Below are positions 32,451 through 44,502 of a stretch of 64,000 nt of DNA, piece after piece. Position 1 is the first letter of the stretch. Each line of letters opens with the position of its first letter. Under the pieces are notes generated by a model. That model saw nothing but the letters and a program-made list of their open reading frames with translations, searched no databases and had not been told where the DNA came from. This DNA comes from Lujinxingia vulgaris. GTDB taxonomy: Bacteria > Myxococcota_A > Bradymonadia > Bradymonadales > Bradymonadaceae. Both the position numbers and the translations under genes were made by a program. The DNA is taken from positions 1 to 64,000 of the forward strand of contig NZ_VOSL01000055.1 of the NCBI RefSeq assembly GCF_007997005.1, in the 5' to 3' direction.

Positions 32451-32603
32451 GACCGGAGGTTAGCTATTCGCGGGCGAATGCGTCGACCGGGGGGCAGCAA
32501 TCTGCCGGCCAGGCAGGCGACCGGGGGTCAGCTATTCGCGGTCGAATGCGCCGACCGGGGGTCAGCAATCTGCCGGGCCGGGAGCCGACCGGGGGTCAGC
32601 TTC
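32451..32603. repeat. GACC-N3-GGTC array, 34-bp period with two alternating spacers
   Basis: Cores begin at 32451, 32485, 32519, 32553 and 32587, exactly 34 bp apart. Spacers alternate. Type A holds ATTCGCGGTCGAAT, a small hairpin. Type B holds CTGCCGGCCAGGCAG or a variant, another hairpin. The true higher-order unit is therefore 68 bp (A-B-A-B). It fills the gap between the DJ-1-like gene and the SulP gene, both leftward; the remaining 32267-32450 has no gene I can support. Confidence 0.9.
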
Positions 32604-32615
32604 CCGGGGGGGGCT

Positions 32616-34145
32616 TCAGTGCCCCGATGGCGCGGCAAGCCCGACGCGATCGATCAGCCGCTGGCTCTCGGCGTTCAGACCGGTGAGCACAACCTCTTTG
32701 CCCAGGGCGCTGTACCGGGTGATGACCCGCGAGATGGCGGCGACCGCCGAGTGGTCCCAGACATGGGAGGCGGAGAAGTCGATCTCCACGCGCCCGGGGT
32801 CGGCCTGCACGTCGAAGGTCTCGCTGAAGTCGGTGCAGGTCGCAAAAAACATCTGGCCCTGAACCCGGTAGCGCTTGCTGCCGCACTCCATAAGTTCGTC
32901 GGCGATGGCCAGCCGCGCGATACGCCAGCCGAAGATCAGCGCGCTGAGGATGACGCCCACCGCTACGCCTTTGGCAAGGTCGTGGGTGTAGACGACGGTG
33001 GCGACGGTGGAGAGCATCACCACCGAGTCGGCCGCCGGGATTTTGCGAAGATCGAGCAGCGAGTTCCAGTCAAAGGTTCCCACGCTGACCATGATCATCA
33101 CGCCGACGAGCGCGGCCATCGGGATGCGCATAACGAGATCGCCGAGCACCAGAATCAAGAACATCAAGAAGATGCCGGCGACAAGCGCGGAGAGCCGCCC
33201 CCGCCCCCCACTCTTCACGTTGATCACGGACTGCCCGATCATCGCGCAGCCGGCCATCCCGCCAAAACATCCGGCGATGGCGTTGGCGATGCCCTGACCG
33301 CGCAGCTCTTTGTTTTTGTCGCTGCGCGTGTCGGTCATGTCATCGACGATCGAGGCGGTGAGCAGCGACTCCAGCATCCCCACCATCGCCAGGGTCAGCG
33401 AGTAGGGCAGGATGATCAGCAGCGTCTCTATCGAGAGCGCAACCTTCGGCAGCGCAAAGAGGGGAAGCGCCCGGGTGACCCGGCCCATATCGCCCACGGT
33501 CTTAAGTTCCCAGCCCGCGAAGAGCACGACGGCGGTGATGATCACAATCGCCATCAGCGCCGAGGGGAGCGCGCGGGTCAGCCGGGGCAACCCGTAGATG
33601 ATCGCCAGCGTCGCTGCGACCAGCGCGTACATCAGCCAGCCGGCACCCTCAAAATGTGGGAGCTGCGCCATAAAGATCAGGATCGCCAGGGCGTTGACAA
33701 AGCCCAGCATCACCGAATGTGGGATAAAGGTGATGAAACGACCCAGCTTGAAGACCCCGGCGATAAACTGAATGACACCGGTGAGGATGGTCGCAGCCAG
33801 CAGATACTCCAGCCCGTGGTCGGCAACCAGCGTGATCATCAGCAGCGCCATCGCCCCGGTCGCCGCCGAGATCATGCCGGGACGCCCCCCGGCGATGGCG
33901 GTCGTGACCGCGATGCAGAACGAGGCGTAGAGCCCCACCATCGGGTCGACGCCGGCGATGATCGAAAACGCGATGGCCTCCGGAATCAGCGCCAGAGCCA
34001 CGGTGATGCCGGCCAGAATGTCGCCGCGAAGGTTGAAGAACCAGGTGTCACGAAAAGATTGAAGAGCGGGGTGCAAAACGTCTGCCTTGGAACATGAAAA
34101 CGAACGAGGGGAAGGTCGCGCGCCTCCCGACACAGAACTCGCCAT
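32616..34145 (-). CDS. SulP family anion transporter with STAS domain
   Basis: About 509 aa. The membrane part (helices from about residue 35 to 385) has the SulP hallmark [20 protein letters not shown] near its start and later helices such as [23 protein letters not shown] cytoplasmic STAS domain closes the protein ([18 protein letters not shown]). SulP proteins carry sulfate, bicarbonate or other anions; specificity cannot be read here. The start is uncertain: the frame is open to 34229; ATG at 34145 has no clear ribosome site; TTG at 34076, after CCAAGG, matches the usual beginning of the family. Confidence 0.85.
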   Translation of the reverse strand: MASSVSGGARPSPRSFSCSKADVLHPALQSFRDTWFFNLRGDILAGITVALALIPEAIAFSIIAGVDPMVGLYASFCIAVTTAIAGGRPGMISAATGAMALLMITLVADHGLEYLLAATILTGVIQFIAGVFKLGRFITFIPHSVMLGFVNALAILIFMAQLPHFEGAGWLMYALVAATLAIIYGLPRLTRALPSALMAIVIITAVVLFAGWELKTVGDMGRVTRALPLFALPKVALSIETLLIILPYSLTLAMVGMLESLLTASIVDDMTDTRSDKNKELRGQGIANAIAGCFGGMAGCAMIGQSVINVKSGGRGRLSALVAGIFLMFLILVLGDLVMRIPMAALVGVMIMVSVGTFDWNSLLDLRKIPAADSVVMLSTVATVVYTHDLAKGVAVGVILSALIFGWRIARLAIADELMECGSKRYRVQGQMFFATCTDFSETFDVQADPGRVEIDFSASHVWDHSAVAAISRVITRYSALGKEVVLTGLNAESQRLIDRVGLAAPSGH

Positions 34146-34427
34146 GCCGCAGCTTGAGGCCGCAGCGGCGCGTGCTCCCCGCCGTGATGGGGCGGGGCGA
34201 TAACCTCGCGATGGCTTTTGGAGGGGCACAGCGAAAGGAGGGAGGACGGAGGCGTCCTGTGAGGCACGCGCCGGCGTTCCGGCATCGCCGTAGACCCGCG
34301 CACGTGACGCGGCCAGTTAACGCAGACGCCGCGGTTACGCAAGTCCGGGCTGGCGTGCGGGGGGGGCTGCGCGAGGGCAGGAGGCGGAGGTGACAGCCCT
34401 CCGGGCGCCGTCGTTGAAAGGCTCCTG

Positions 34428-34450
34428 CAGCCATCCGCGTCGGATGGCTG
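34428..34450. terminator. Perfect 10-bp hairpin after the SDR gene
   Basis: CAGCCATCCG and CGGATGGCTG pair exactly around CGT, starting 6 bp past the stop of the leftward SDR gene. There is no T run on the transcribed side, so it may act as an RNA 3'-end hairpin rather than a standard intrinsic terminator. Confidence 0.55.
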
Positions 34451-34455
34451 TCGGA

Positions 34456-35247
34456 TTACCAGTCGATGGAGGAGCCGTCCCAGGCGAAGAAGCGCCCGGA
34501 GTCTTCGGGGCGCAGCCCGTCGATGACGTCGAGAAGTTGTGTCGCGGCGCGCTCGGTCGAGAAGAGCTTTGAGGCGGGGACGTGGGCCTGAAAGGGCTTT
34601 GAGAGCCCGGTGTCGACTGTCCCCGGGTGCAGCGCCACGCAGATGAGCTCGCCCATGCGCCGATGTTGGCCGAGCTCAATGGCCATCGTGCGCGTGAGCA
34701 TGTTCTGAGCGGCCTTGGAGGCGCGGTAGCTGTACCAGCCGCCCAGGTTGTTGTCGCCGATGCTGCCGACGCGCGCCGAGAGGTTGGCGATGACGGTGCG
34801 CTCTGTGTGGCGCAGGAGCGGGGTGAGATGTTTTACGACCAGGGCCGGGCCCAGGGCGTTGACCTGCATCAGGGCGTTGAAGGCGGCCGGGTCGAGGTCG
34901 CCCAGGCGCTTCTCCGGGGTGATCTGGCGCGACGCATCATGAAGCAGCCCGGCCACGTTGCAGACCAGGTGCAGACGCTCAACCTGCGTCCCGAGCTCGC
35001 GTGCGGCCGCCTCAATGGTGTGCTCGCGCGTCACGTCCAGGTCGACGCAGACCAGCCTCCCGGGGTGCTCCTCCTGAAGCTCCGCCAGCGCGGCGGTCGT
35101 CGTCGCGTTGCGTGAGCAGGCGACGATCCGGGAGAAGTGCGGCGCGCCGAGCAGGGCGCGGGTCATGGCCAGGCCCAGGCCGCGGCTGGCCCCCTGAATC
35201 AGGGCAAAGCTCGGATCGGGGAAGGAGGTCCATCGCGCGTCAGACAT
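34456..35247 (-). CDS. Short-chain dehydrogenase, C-factor (CsgA)-like
   Basis: A 263-aa classical SDR. ALIQGASRGLGLAM is the TGxxxGxG cofactor loop with Gln for Thr, NLSARVGSI supplies the catalytic Ser, and YSYRASKAAQN has the YxxxK pair. The general layout, including LHPGTVDTGLSKPF, resembles the C-factor (CsgA) group of SDRs known from myxobacterial signalling, but this group is widespread and a signalling role is inference. The ATG at 35247 begins MSDARWTS; the further upstream frame overlaps the lipocalin leader region. Confidence 0.75.
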   Translation of the reverse strand: MSDARWTSFPDPSFALIQGASRGLGLAMTRALLGAPHFSRIVACSRNATTTAALAELQEEHPGRLVCVDLDVTREHTIEAAARELGTQVERLHLVCNVAGLLHDASRQITPEKRLGDLDPAAFNALMQVNALGPALVVKHLTPLLRHTERTVIANLSARVGSIGDNNLGGWYSYRASKAAQNMLTRTMAIELGQHRRMGELICVALHPGTVDTGLSKPFQAHVPASKLFSTERAATQLLDVIDGLRPEDSGRFFAWDGSSIDW

Positions 35248-35392
35248 GGTATGGCGTCCGGGTTTGAGAGGTTGAAGCCAATGGGAGCGTTGACTGCCCA
35301 AAGCTCGGAACGACCTTAGGCCCGGGCAAGGCGATCGGCCTTTGTGGGGGGCTTTAACGGTGTGTATCGAGCGACTTGGTGAGGAGTTCAGG

Positions 35393-36001
35393 ATGGGAGT
35401 ATCATTCAAGATGGTGGCGTCGCTCTCGGTCGTGGCGCTGGGGGCGCTGGCGTGGGCCGGCTGCGCCAGCACCGGTGGCAGCGGGTCGAGCGTGAAGGTC
35501 GTCGACGAGCTGGAGATCGAGCGCTACCTGGGCACCTGGTACGAGCTGGCCTCGGTGCCTCTGCGTGCGCAGCGCGATTGTGTGGGTACGACGGCGACCT
35601 ACTCGCTGCGCGATGACGGGGATATCCGCGTCTACAACCGCTGCCTCAAGGGAGGTTTTGATGGCAAGGTCAGTGACATCACGGGCCGAGCGTGGGTGGA
35701 TGATGGGCGCGATCCGGCGAAGCTGAATGTGCGCTTCTTCTGGCCCTTTAAGAGCCCCTACTGGGTGGTCGCGCTCGATGCGGATTACCGGTGGGCGGCG
35801 GTCTCCGGGCCCGATCAGGAGAACCTGTGGATCTTAAGCCGAACGCCCTGCATGAACGCGCAGACCTTCGCGCAGATCTATGAAGATCTGGACCGGCGCG
35901 GCTTTCCGGTGGACGCGTTGCGCGTCACGCCCCAGCAGGATGAGAATGGGAAGCGCTGTGAGGTGAGTTTGCCACCGGAGGTGGCTGAGGTTTCCGAGTA
36001 A
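35393..36001 (+). CDS. Bacterial lipocalin (Blc-like lipoprotein)
   Basis: A 202-aa outer-membrane-type lipoprotein. The signal peptide ends with AWAGC. IERYLGTWYELASVPLR contains the lipocalin GxWYE signature, and CVGTTATYSL, VYNRCLKGG and YWVVALDADYRWAAVSGP form the other conserved strands of the barrel. Blc proteins bind lysophospholipids and are linked to envelope stress. The ATG at 35393 follows GAGGAG at a good distance. Confidence 0.85.
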   Translation: MGVSFKMVASLSVVALGALAWAGCASTGGSGSSVKVVDELEIERYLGTWYELASVPLRAQRDCVGTTATYSLRDDGDIRVYNRCLKGGFDGKVSDITGRAWVDDGRDPAKLNVRFFWPFKSPYWVVALDADYRWAAVSGPDQENLWILSRTPCMNAQTFAQIYEDLDRRGFPVDALRVTPQQDENGKRCEVSLPPEVAEVSE

Positions 36002-36127
36002 ACTTGATACGTTTGCGGCCGCGCCTCTTAGACCGCTGCGTTGAAGTCACCGCTGCCTCAATGGCGCCAGCGAGCCGTGTGAAAAGGTTCGTGATGGGAG
36101 TGTTCGCAGAGATGCAGGGAGTGTGCG

Positions 36128-36460
36128 ATGCGTCGTGATGTTGCAACAACGCTGTTAGCCAGGAAGAACGCGTGGAAGGCCGCTCTACTCGCCGGAGCCA
36201 TCGCCTGGGGGACGCTCAGCTGTGCGCAGGGCTCCCATAACGATCTCAACCCCGACCCCGGTGAGAATCTGGCGGAGCAGCATGCCGCCGATCAGGATCG
36301 GGAGCGTGAGATGCGACGCTCGCAGTGTGCCGCCGGAAAGACGCGTTGCAACGAGTCGTGTGTGGATCTGCAGTCGGACGCGTTTCACTGCGGCGGCTGT
36401 GGGGAGGTCTGCGCGCCTCCGGGGATCTGTTATCACGGTCAGTGTTCGCAGGGAGAATGA
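36128..36460 (+). CDS. Small Cys-rich lipoprotein (myxobacterial type)
   Basis: A 110-aa protein: a signal peptide ending in TLSC and, at the C-terminus, a repeat-type Cys pattern, CAAGKTRCNESCVDL followed by HCGGCGEVCAPPGICYHGQC. This spacing matches the Cys-rich motif common in secreted proteins of myxobacteria and relatives, probably disulfide-bonded. The mature linker is short and polar. It may be one domain of a surface display protein. The ATG at 36128 follows AGGGAG. Confidence 0.7.
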   Translation: MRRDVATTLLARKNAWKAALLAGAIAWGTLSCAQGSHNDLNPDPGENLAEQHAADQDREREMRRSQCAAGKTRCNESCVDLQSDAFHCGGCGEVCAPPGICYHGQCSQGE

Positions 36461-36517
36461 TCGTCGGGGGGCCGCGCTGGTCGGCCCTTGATGCGCACTC
36501 CGGCCAGCCCGAGCGTT

Positions 36518-36528
36518 GACTCCCGGTC
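36518..36528. repeat. Single GACT-N3-GGTC dyad in a 379-bp gap
   Basis: GACTCCCGGTC is identical to the units of the array at 7178. The surrounding gap (36461-36839) also has an A/T-rich patch with GTTGATTTTTA at 36583, shared with 48793. An open frame runs through 36648-36839 into the kinase gene but does not look coding. Confidence 0.55.
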
Positions 36529-36839
36529 GTGGTCAGCTCGGCCTCCCCGGTGAGTGGAGAACGGGGTTTTGCGTTGTAAGGTGTTGATTTTTAAGGGGTT
36601 TTGTTTCTTTTTTTTCGGGGCGTCGCGACGATGGGGAGCGGCAGGAGATGCCCGATTGCGCCGAGGCGTCTCTTCGAGGTGGGACACGCACCTTGCCCGA
36701 AAGTCCCCTCCCCGGATTGCAGGCGCGTTGCGGGTTGTCGTGTTGCGATCAAATTGTCACAATTGACGCATTCGCCAGAACAATAGCTTTGCCGTGGAGG
36801 GGGAGCCATGGTGTCTGCACGATCTGTGACGAGGACGAG

Positions 36840-38615
36840 ATGGCCGCGCGATATATTTTGAGCCAACCGGTGGCATTGGCGGTCGACGTGGCCATCGACG
36901 AAGGGCTCGATGTGGACGCCCTGGCGCGAGGTCTCGAGCTCGATCACCGAGCGATCCAACGCACCGCCTATATGCGAGTGCCCTGGGAGAGTTTTGTGAT
37001 CTTTTTAGAGCGCATGGAGGAGGCGCTCGGTGGCGAGCTCGTCCCTGCGATGACACGGCGATTTGTGGAGAAAAATCCTTTTAGCAATTTTGCGCGTGTC
37101 GGTGGTCTCTTCTGCAGCCCGCAGCTCTTATACAGGATGGCGAACTATGTCTTCGGACCGATGATGTTTCCCGTGGCGCGATTCGATGTCGAGGAGCTGG
37201 GGAGCATCGGGTTTCGGGTGATGTTGACGCTGCCGCCGGACGTTCGCGACTGCCCCGTGTTTTTTCGTATTTGTGGTGAGTTCTTGCGCCACTCTCCGGC
37301 GTTGATCGGGATGAAACCGGCGCGGGCCCATCACATCTTCGGTGTGAGGCAGGCGACCTTTCAGATCGACTACCCTCCCTCGCTCTCGCTGCTGGCGCGT
37401 CTGCGCCGTTTTACGGATGCGGCCCTGGCCAGCCGCGCGTTTATGGAGGAGTTGCAGGCGCAGGGAGAGCGTCTGCGGGAGAGCTATGACGCGCTGCAAG
37501 AGTCTGAGGAGACCTTCAGGACGATGGTGGAGCGCAGCCCGGATGGGGTGATGGTGCTTCACGAGGACGCGATCATCTTTGCCAATGACGCGCTCGCCAG
37601 GATGCTCGCGTTGCGTGGTGGGCCGGAGCTTGTGGGAGAGCGCATCGAGACGTTGGGCGCGCCGGGCTACGATGTGTCGGGCCTGCTGCGTGAGGCGCAG
37701 GAGCATGGCGAAGCGGTCGCGTTGCGCTTGCGCGTGCCCGAAGATGATACCGCGGCAGCGGTGCCGGTGGAGGCCAGAGCGCTTCGCGCGCGCTTTCTGG
37801 GCCGCGACGCGCTGATCGCCACGATGCGTGATGTACGGGAACGCGAGGCGTCGATGGCACGGGCGATCGACACCGATCGTCTGGTCACGATGGGAACCCT
37901 GGCCGCCGGTGTGGCCCATGAGGTCAACACCCCGCTGGGCTACGCGCAGGCGAACCTCGAGTTCATCGACGAGCTTCTGGAGGACACCCCCGACCTGCGT
38001 GAGCTGGATGCGGAGGCGCAAGCCGACGTGCTCGCCTCGCTGCGAGATGCTCGAAAAGGGTTGGAGCGGGCGATCGAGATCGCGAGCGATCTCAAGGAGA
38101 TCGGGCGCGAGGGCGACGTGCGCGGCGAGGTGCTTGACCCTCGCCAGTCTGTGGAGGGCGCGCTGCGCTGGGCGCGCGCTGAAGTGCTGCAGGTGGCCCG
38201 GCTGCACATGGCCCTGGAGGCGTGTGGCGAGGTGATCGCCAGCCGGCGGCGTTTGAGCCAGGTGGTTCTCAACCTGCTGATCAATGCGGCGCACGCGATG
38301 AGCTCGGACAGGAGGCACCAGAACCTCGTGGAGATCACGACCTTCGCCTCCGACGAACACGCCTGCATTGAGGTGTGCGACAACGGGCCAGGTATGACGC
38401 CGGAGACCCTGGAGCGCGTGTTTGAGCCCTTTTACACGACCAAGGAGCCCGGGCGAGGCACCGGACTGGGTCTCTTTGTGAGCCGTGAGATTGTGGAGGA
38501 GTTCGGCGGAACGCTGCACCTTGAGAGCGAGCCGGGGCGAGGGACGCGGGCGACGATCCGGTTGCCGCAACGCCAGGCGGTGACCAGTAAGACTGCGACG
38601 ACATCGGCATCCTGA
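36840..38615 (+). CDS. Sensor histidine kinase with unrecognised N-terminal domain
   Basis: A 591-aa kinase. Residues 1-205 form a globular domain (RYILSQPVALAVDVAIDEG, VPWESFVIFLERME, FRVMLTLPPDVRDCPVFFRI) that faintly recalls the Arabinose_bd effector domain found in front of some AraC regulators. I am not certain of this. A coiled coil and a PAS domain (about 225-335) follow, then the phosphoacceptor GVAHEVNTPLGYAQAN (His about 360). The HATPase domain has LLINAAHAM, VCDNGPGM and GTGLGLFV. No membrane helix is seen. I chose the ATG at 36840 after GAGG. Confidence 0.8.
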   Translation: MAARYILSQPVALAVDVAIDEGLDVDALARGLELDHRAIQRTAYMRVPWESFVIFLERMEEALGGELVPAMTRRFVEKNPFSNFARVGGLFCSPQLLYRMANYVFGPMMFPVARFDVEELGSIGFRVMLTLPPDVRDCPVFFRICGEFLRHSPALIGMKPARAHHIFGVRQATFQIDYPPSLSLLARLRRFTDAALASRAFMEELQAQGERLRESYDALQESEETFRTMVERSPDGVMVLHEDAIIFANDALARMLALRGGPELVGERIETLGAPGYDVSGLLREAQEHGEAVALRLRVPEDDTAAAVPVEARALRARFLGRDALIATMRDVREREASMARAIDTDRLVTMGTLAAGVAHEVNTPLGYAQANLEFIDELLEDTPDLRELDAEAQADVLASLRDARKGLERAIEIASDLKEIGREGDVRGEVLDPRQSVEGALRWARAEVLQVARLHMALEACGEVIASRRRLSQVVLNLLINAAHAMSSDRRHQNLVEITTFASDEHACIEVCDNGPGMTPETLERVFEPFYTTKEPGRGTGLGLFVSREIVEEFGGTLHLESEPGRGTRATIRLPQRQAVTSKTATTSAS

Positions 38616-38644
38616 GCGGTCGAGCGGCATGGCGCCGCGTCGCA

Positions 38645-39115
38645 TCATGTCGCAATAAGGTCGGGGAACGTCTTCAGCCACCCCACGGCGTGGACACCCC
38701 AGAGGCCGATCAAGATGGCCTCGGCCGCGTCGTGCCGGAGGGTGGTGGGGGCGGGGGCGCCCGACCAGGCGATGACCTCGCGAGCGACGTGGTCGGCGGC
38801 GGCTTTTGCGTCGGCGCCGCTGCGTTGCTGGCGATCGAGGAGCAGCGCCTGGCGCCAGCGCTCCGGGGCCACCTGAAGCATCTCGGCGCCCTGGCGCGTG
38901 GCGGCTTTCTGCCAGATCTCGGCCAACCCCCGGTCGCCTTCGAGCACCACGTATGCCAGCGGGGCCTCATCGCGAAGCACCGCCCAGGCGGCGTCGCGCA
39001 GCCGTCGTTTGGAGCCGAAGTTCGTCGATCGGTAGCGCAGCAGGCGGCCCTCGGCGTTGTAGGTGGCGAAGCCGCAGCGCAACCCCAGGTCGATCGCGAG
39101 AAGATGGGGGGACAT
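38645..39115 (-). CDS. RuvC-like RNase H-fold nuclease
   Basis: A 156-aa protein with the four-acid pattern of RuvC-like nucleases: LLAIDLGLRCGFATY (first Asp), YVVLEGDRGLAE (Glu) and LRHDAAEAILIGLW (the Asp region at the end of the fold), with VAPERWRQALL in between. Holliday junction resolvases of the RuvC fold share this order, but the loops differ from canonical RuvC and no ruvAB is nearby. It may be a specialised or standalone resolvase. The ATG at 39115 follows CAGGAG. Confidence 0.7.
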   Translation of the reverse strand: MSPHLLAIDLGLRCGFATYNAEGRLLRYRSTNFGSKRRLRDAAWAVLRDEAPLAYVVLEGDRGLAEIWQKAATRQGAEMLQVAPERWRQALLLDRQQRSGADAKAAADHVAREVIAWSGAPAPTTLRHDAAEAILIGLWGVHAVGWLKTFPDLIAT

Positions 39116-39231
39116 GGTCTTGAACTCCTGAAAATGCGTTTACCCTTCCCCGGAGTCGTTCGTGACAACGGTGATCTCCGGTGGCCCACCATGAGGCCAC
39201 GCCGGGAGGCGTCAAGCATGAAGGAGAGCGG

Positions 39232-39987
39232 GTGCGAGAGGCAACGATGTGGAGAGCGGGAGGGATCGTCAGAGGCGTGATGTGGGCGGGGGCGCTCACC
39301 GCCGCAACCTTCTGTGCGGTCGCCGCGCTGAGCCGTCCGGCGCTGGCGGCTGAGCCCGCAGATGCCCGGGCCGAGGCCGATCCATCGCCCGAGTCGCGCG
39401 CGTTGCCCACGTCAGCCGCGGCGCAGACCTCGCCGGGCATCACCCGTTGGCCCTCACCCGCGGAGCTTCGCCGGGTCAACCAGGCGCGCCTCGATCGTCA
39501 GGCTCGCGGCATGGGTGTGCTGCTCGGCTGGTCGGCGCTCAACATCGGCGTCGGAACCGCGGGCTACCTGATGACCGACGGTCCTCAGCGCTATTTTCAC
39601 CAGATGAACGCCGCCTGGAATGTGGTCAACGCTCTGATCGCCGGGTTCGGGCTGCGTGGCGCGCTGCGGGACGACGCGGCGAGCTTCGATGGGCTGGAGA
39701 CGCTCGAGGAGGGGCGCTCATTTGAGCGCATCCTGGCCATCAACATCGGTCTCAATGTGGCCTACATGGCCTCGGGGGCGTTTATGTGGGAGCGGGGCCT
39801 GCGCCGCGATGATGATCGCCTCCAGGGCTACGGGCCCTCGCTGCTCGTGCAGGGGGCGTTTTTGCTCGTCTTTGACAGCACGCTCTTCACGCTGCAGCGA
39901 CGCGCCTCGGCGCGTTATCTCGAAGGGGTTCAGGTGGGTATGGGGCCTGATGGAGGGCTGCAACTGGGCTATGGCGCGAACTTCTAA
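39232..39987 (+). CDS. Exported membrane protein, DUF6992-like
   Basis: About 251 aa. An N-terminal signal peptide (cleavage near LAAEP) is followed by RRVNQARLDRQARGMGVL leading into a helix, GPQRYFHQMNAAWNVVNALIAGFG, and two more helices. The YFHQMNAAWNVVN phrase is what I associate with the DUF6992 family, which is of unknown function. I chose the GTG at 39232, since AAGGAG lies 5 bp before it; the ATG at 39247 is an alternative. Confidence 0.6.
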   Translation: MREATMWRAGGIVRGVMWAGALTAATFCAVAALSRPALAAEPADARAEADPSPESRALPTSAAAQTSPGITRWPSPAELRRVNQARLDRQARGMGVLLGWSALNIGVGTAGYLMTDGPQRYFHQMNAAWNVVNALIAGFGLRGALRDDAASFDGLETLEEGRSFERILAINIGLNVAYMASGAFMWERGLRRDDDRLQGYGPSLLVQGAFLLVFDSTLFTLQRRASARYLEGVQVGMGPDGGLQLGYGANF

Positions 39988-40030
39988 GGTCGCTGCGTGA
40001 CGAAGGTATGGAAGTTCTGAGAGGTGCGGA

Positions 40031-41671
40031 ATGAGTGTGTTTTTTGAACATCTGCGCGAAGCCCAGGCGTCGCTCCGCGAGGGGAAGCGGCGCTGGATCT
40101 ACGTGGCCTACGATCAGCTCAACGCGGCGCTGGAGCCGCTGGCGTCGACCCCGGCTGAGGAGCTGGGGGTGGTGCTCGTTGAATCCCAGGCCAAAGGTCG
40201 CCGGCGGCCCTATCATAAACAGAAGCTGCTCTGGGTGCTTGCCAGTCAGCGTCATTTTGCCCTGGAGCAAGCGCGGCGTGGGGTGCAGATCCATTACGCG
40301 ATAACCTCGGAGGATTACGCCACGTGCCTGCGTCAGATCTGCGAAGAGCTGGGTTCGCTGGAGGGGATCGAGCCCGCGGAGCGCGAACTTCGCAGCGAAC
40401 TTCAACCCCTGGTGGAGGAGGGGCTGCTTCGCTGGCATGACCACAGCGGCTGGCTCTCCCGCGCCGAAGACTTCCTCAAGAGCCAGAAGCATAAGGAGGG
40501 GCCCTGGCGCATGGACGCGTTCTACCGCTTCATGCGCAAGAAGACCGGCATTCTGATGGAGCAGGGAAAGCCCCGGGGCGGCAGCTACAGCTTCGATGAT
40601 CAGAACCGTGAGCCCTGGTCGGGGGAGCCTCCCGCGCCGGAGATGCCTGTCTTTGAGCCGGACGCCATCACCAGGGAGGTGGCGGAGATGATCGCCTCGG
40701 TCTTCGCCGATCACCCCGGAGCGTTGCACCCCGAACATGTTGCGGCGAGCGCGGAGGATGTTGACGCGCTCTGGCGTTGGGCAAAAGACGCCTGCATGAC
40801 TTATTTTGGCCCCTACGAAGACGCGATGAGCCACCGGTCGCGCGGGCTCTTTCACACGCGCATCTCCGCGGCGATGAACCTTCACCGGCTGATGCCGGCG
40901 CGTGTGATCGAGGAGGTGTGCGCGCTGGAGATCCCGCTCAACAGCAAGGAGGGGTTTGTGCGGCAGGTGCTGGGCTGGCGCGAGTTTATGCGCCATGTGC
41001 ATCGTCAGACCGACGGGTTTCGTGATCTCCCCGGGGAGCGGGCCGAGCGGCGTTCGGACCAGGCCGCGCCGAACTTCTTAGGGGGCGCCCACGATCTTCC
41101 GGCGGCGTACTGGGGCGAGCCCTCCGGGCTGGTGTGTCTGGACACGGTGGTCGCCTCCGTCCTCGACGAGGGCTACAGCCATCACATCACTCGCCTGATG
41201 GTGCTGGCCAACCTGGCGACGCTGCTGGATGTCGAGCCCGGACAGATCAACGACTGGTTCTGGGAGCTCTACATCGACGCGTACGACTGGGTGGTGGAGC
41301 CCAACGTGTTGGGCATGGGCGTGTTTGCGCTGGGGGATCTGTTCACGACCAAGCCTTACGTCAGCGGATCGAACTACATCGCGAAGATGAGTGATTATTG
41401 CGGGACGTGCGCGTTTGATCCGGGCTCGGACTGTCCGATCCGCGCGCTCTACTGGGCGTTTCTCGCCAGGCATGAAGCGAAGTTGCAGGAGCAGGGGAGG
41501 ATGAACCTTGTGATGGGTTCGTTGCGTCGGCGCTCGGAAGAGCAGCGCGCCGCCGACGGCCGGGTCTTCGAGCTCTTGTGGGAGCAGCTCCGGCGGGGAG
41601 AGCCCGCTGCCCCGGCGATGTTTCGGAAGAAGGATGGCCAGGAGAGCCTCCCGGGGCTCTCGTCATCCTGA
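40031..41671 (+). CDS. FeS-type cryptochrome/photolyase (prokaryotic 6-4 photolyase group)
   Basis: A 546-aa flavoprotein of the FeS bacterial cryptochrome/photolyase group. The N-terminal Rossmann domain (about 15-140) binds the antenna or substrate side, and the helical C-terminal domain binds FAD. Four cysteines fit a [4Fe-4S] cluster: one in KDACMTYFGPYEDAM and three in YCGTCAFDPGSDCPIRALYW. HHITRLMVLANLATLLDV and DWVVEPNVLGMGVFA are family motifs. Members repair UV 6-4 photoproducts, using blue light. It appears to be a single-gene unit, ending in a strong hairpin. Confidence 0.88.
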   Translation: MSVFFEHLREAQASLREGKRRWIYVAYDQLNAALEPLASTPAEELGVVLVESQAKGRRRPYHKQKLLWVLASQRHFALEQARRGVQIHYAITSEDYATCLRQICEELGSLEGIEPAERELRSELQPLVEEGLLRWHDHSGWLSRAEDFLKSQKHKEGPWRMDAFYRFMRKKTGILMEQGKPRGGSYSFDDQNREPWSGEPPAPEMPVFEPDAITREVAEMIASVFADHPGALHPEHVAASAEDVDALWRWAKDACMTYFGPYEDAMSHRSRGLFHTRISAAMNLHRLMPARVIEEVCALEIPLNSKEGFVRQVLGWREFMRHVHRQTDGFRDLPGERAERRSDQAAPNFLGGAHDLPAAYWGEPSGLVCLDTVVASVLDEGYSHHITRLMVLANLATLLDVEPGQINDWFWELYIDAYDWVVEPNVLGMGVFALGDLFTTKPYVSGSNYIAKMSDYCGTCAFDPGSDCPIRALYWAFLARHEAKLQEQGRMNLVMGSLRRRSEEQRAADGRVFELLWEQLRRGEPAAPAMFRKKDGQESLPGLSSS

Positions 41672-41672
41672 G

Positions 41673-41712
41673 CGCGAGCGGGCTGCCGGTGTGGCAGCCC
41701 GCTCGCGGGTTT
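41673..41712 (+). terminator. 15-bp hairpin with T run after the photolyase gene
   Basis: CGCGAGCGGGCTGCC and GGCAGCCCGCTCGCG pair perfectly around a 5-base loop, followed by GGTTTTCC. It begins 1 bp past the photolyase stop codon and lies in front of the convergent hybrid kinase gene. The short T run fits rightward termination. Confidence 0.8.
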
Positions 41713-41739
41713 TCCAACGTCGGGGCCTTGCACGTGGTC

Positions 41740-44373
<2,634 letters not shown>

Positions 44374-44502
44374 GAGGGAGATCCTGAATGGGTACGACCA
44401 TCGCGCTCCCGATAAGGGGCGCAGGTTGTGCACGGGCGTTCACCTGACCCCCCGGTGGCGAGCTGCCCGGGCACTGGTTACGGCTTCGTTGTTTCGCAGA
44501 CC

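Noticed and set aside
32478-34097. Rightward open frame of 539 codons
   Set aside because: It is antisense to the SulP gene and starts inside the 34-bp dyad array. The translation is Arg/His/Asp-rich, as expected from a GC-rich antisense strand.
44451-44466. Additional dyad (GACCCCCCGGTGG) near the FAAL stop
   Set aside because: It lacks the GGTC right arm in register and is a single degenerate match, which is expected by chance in this composition.
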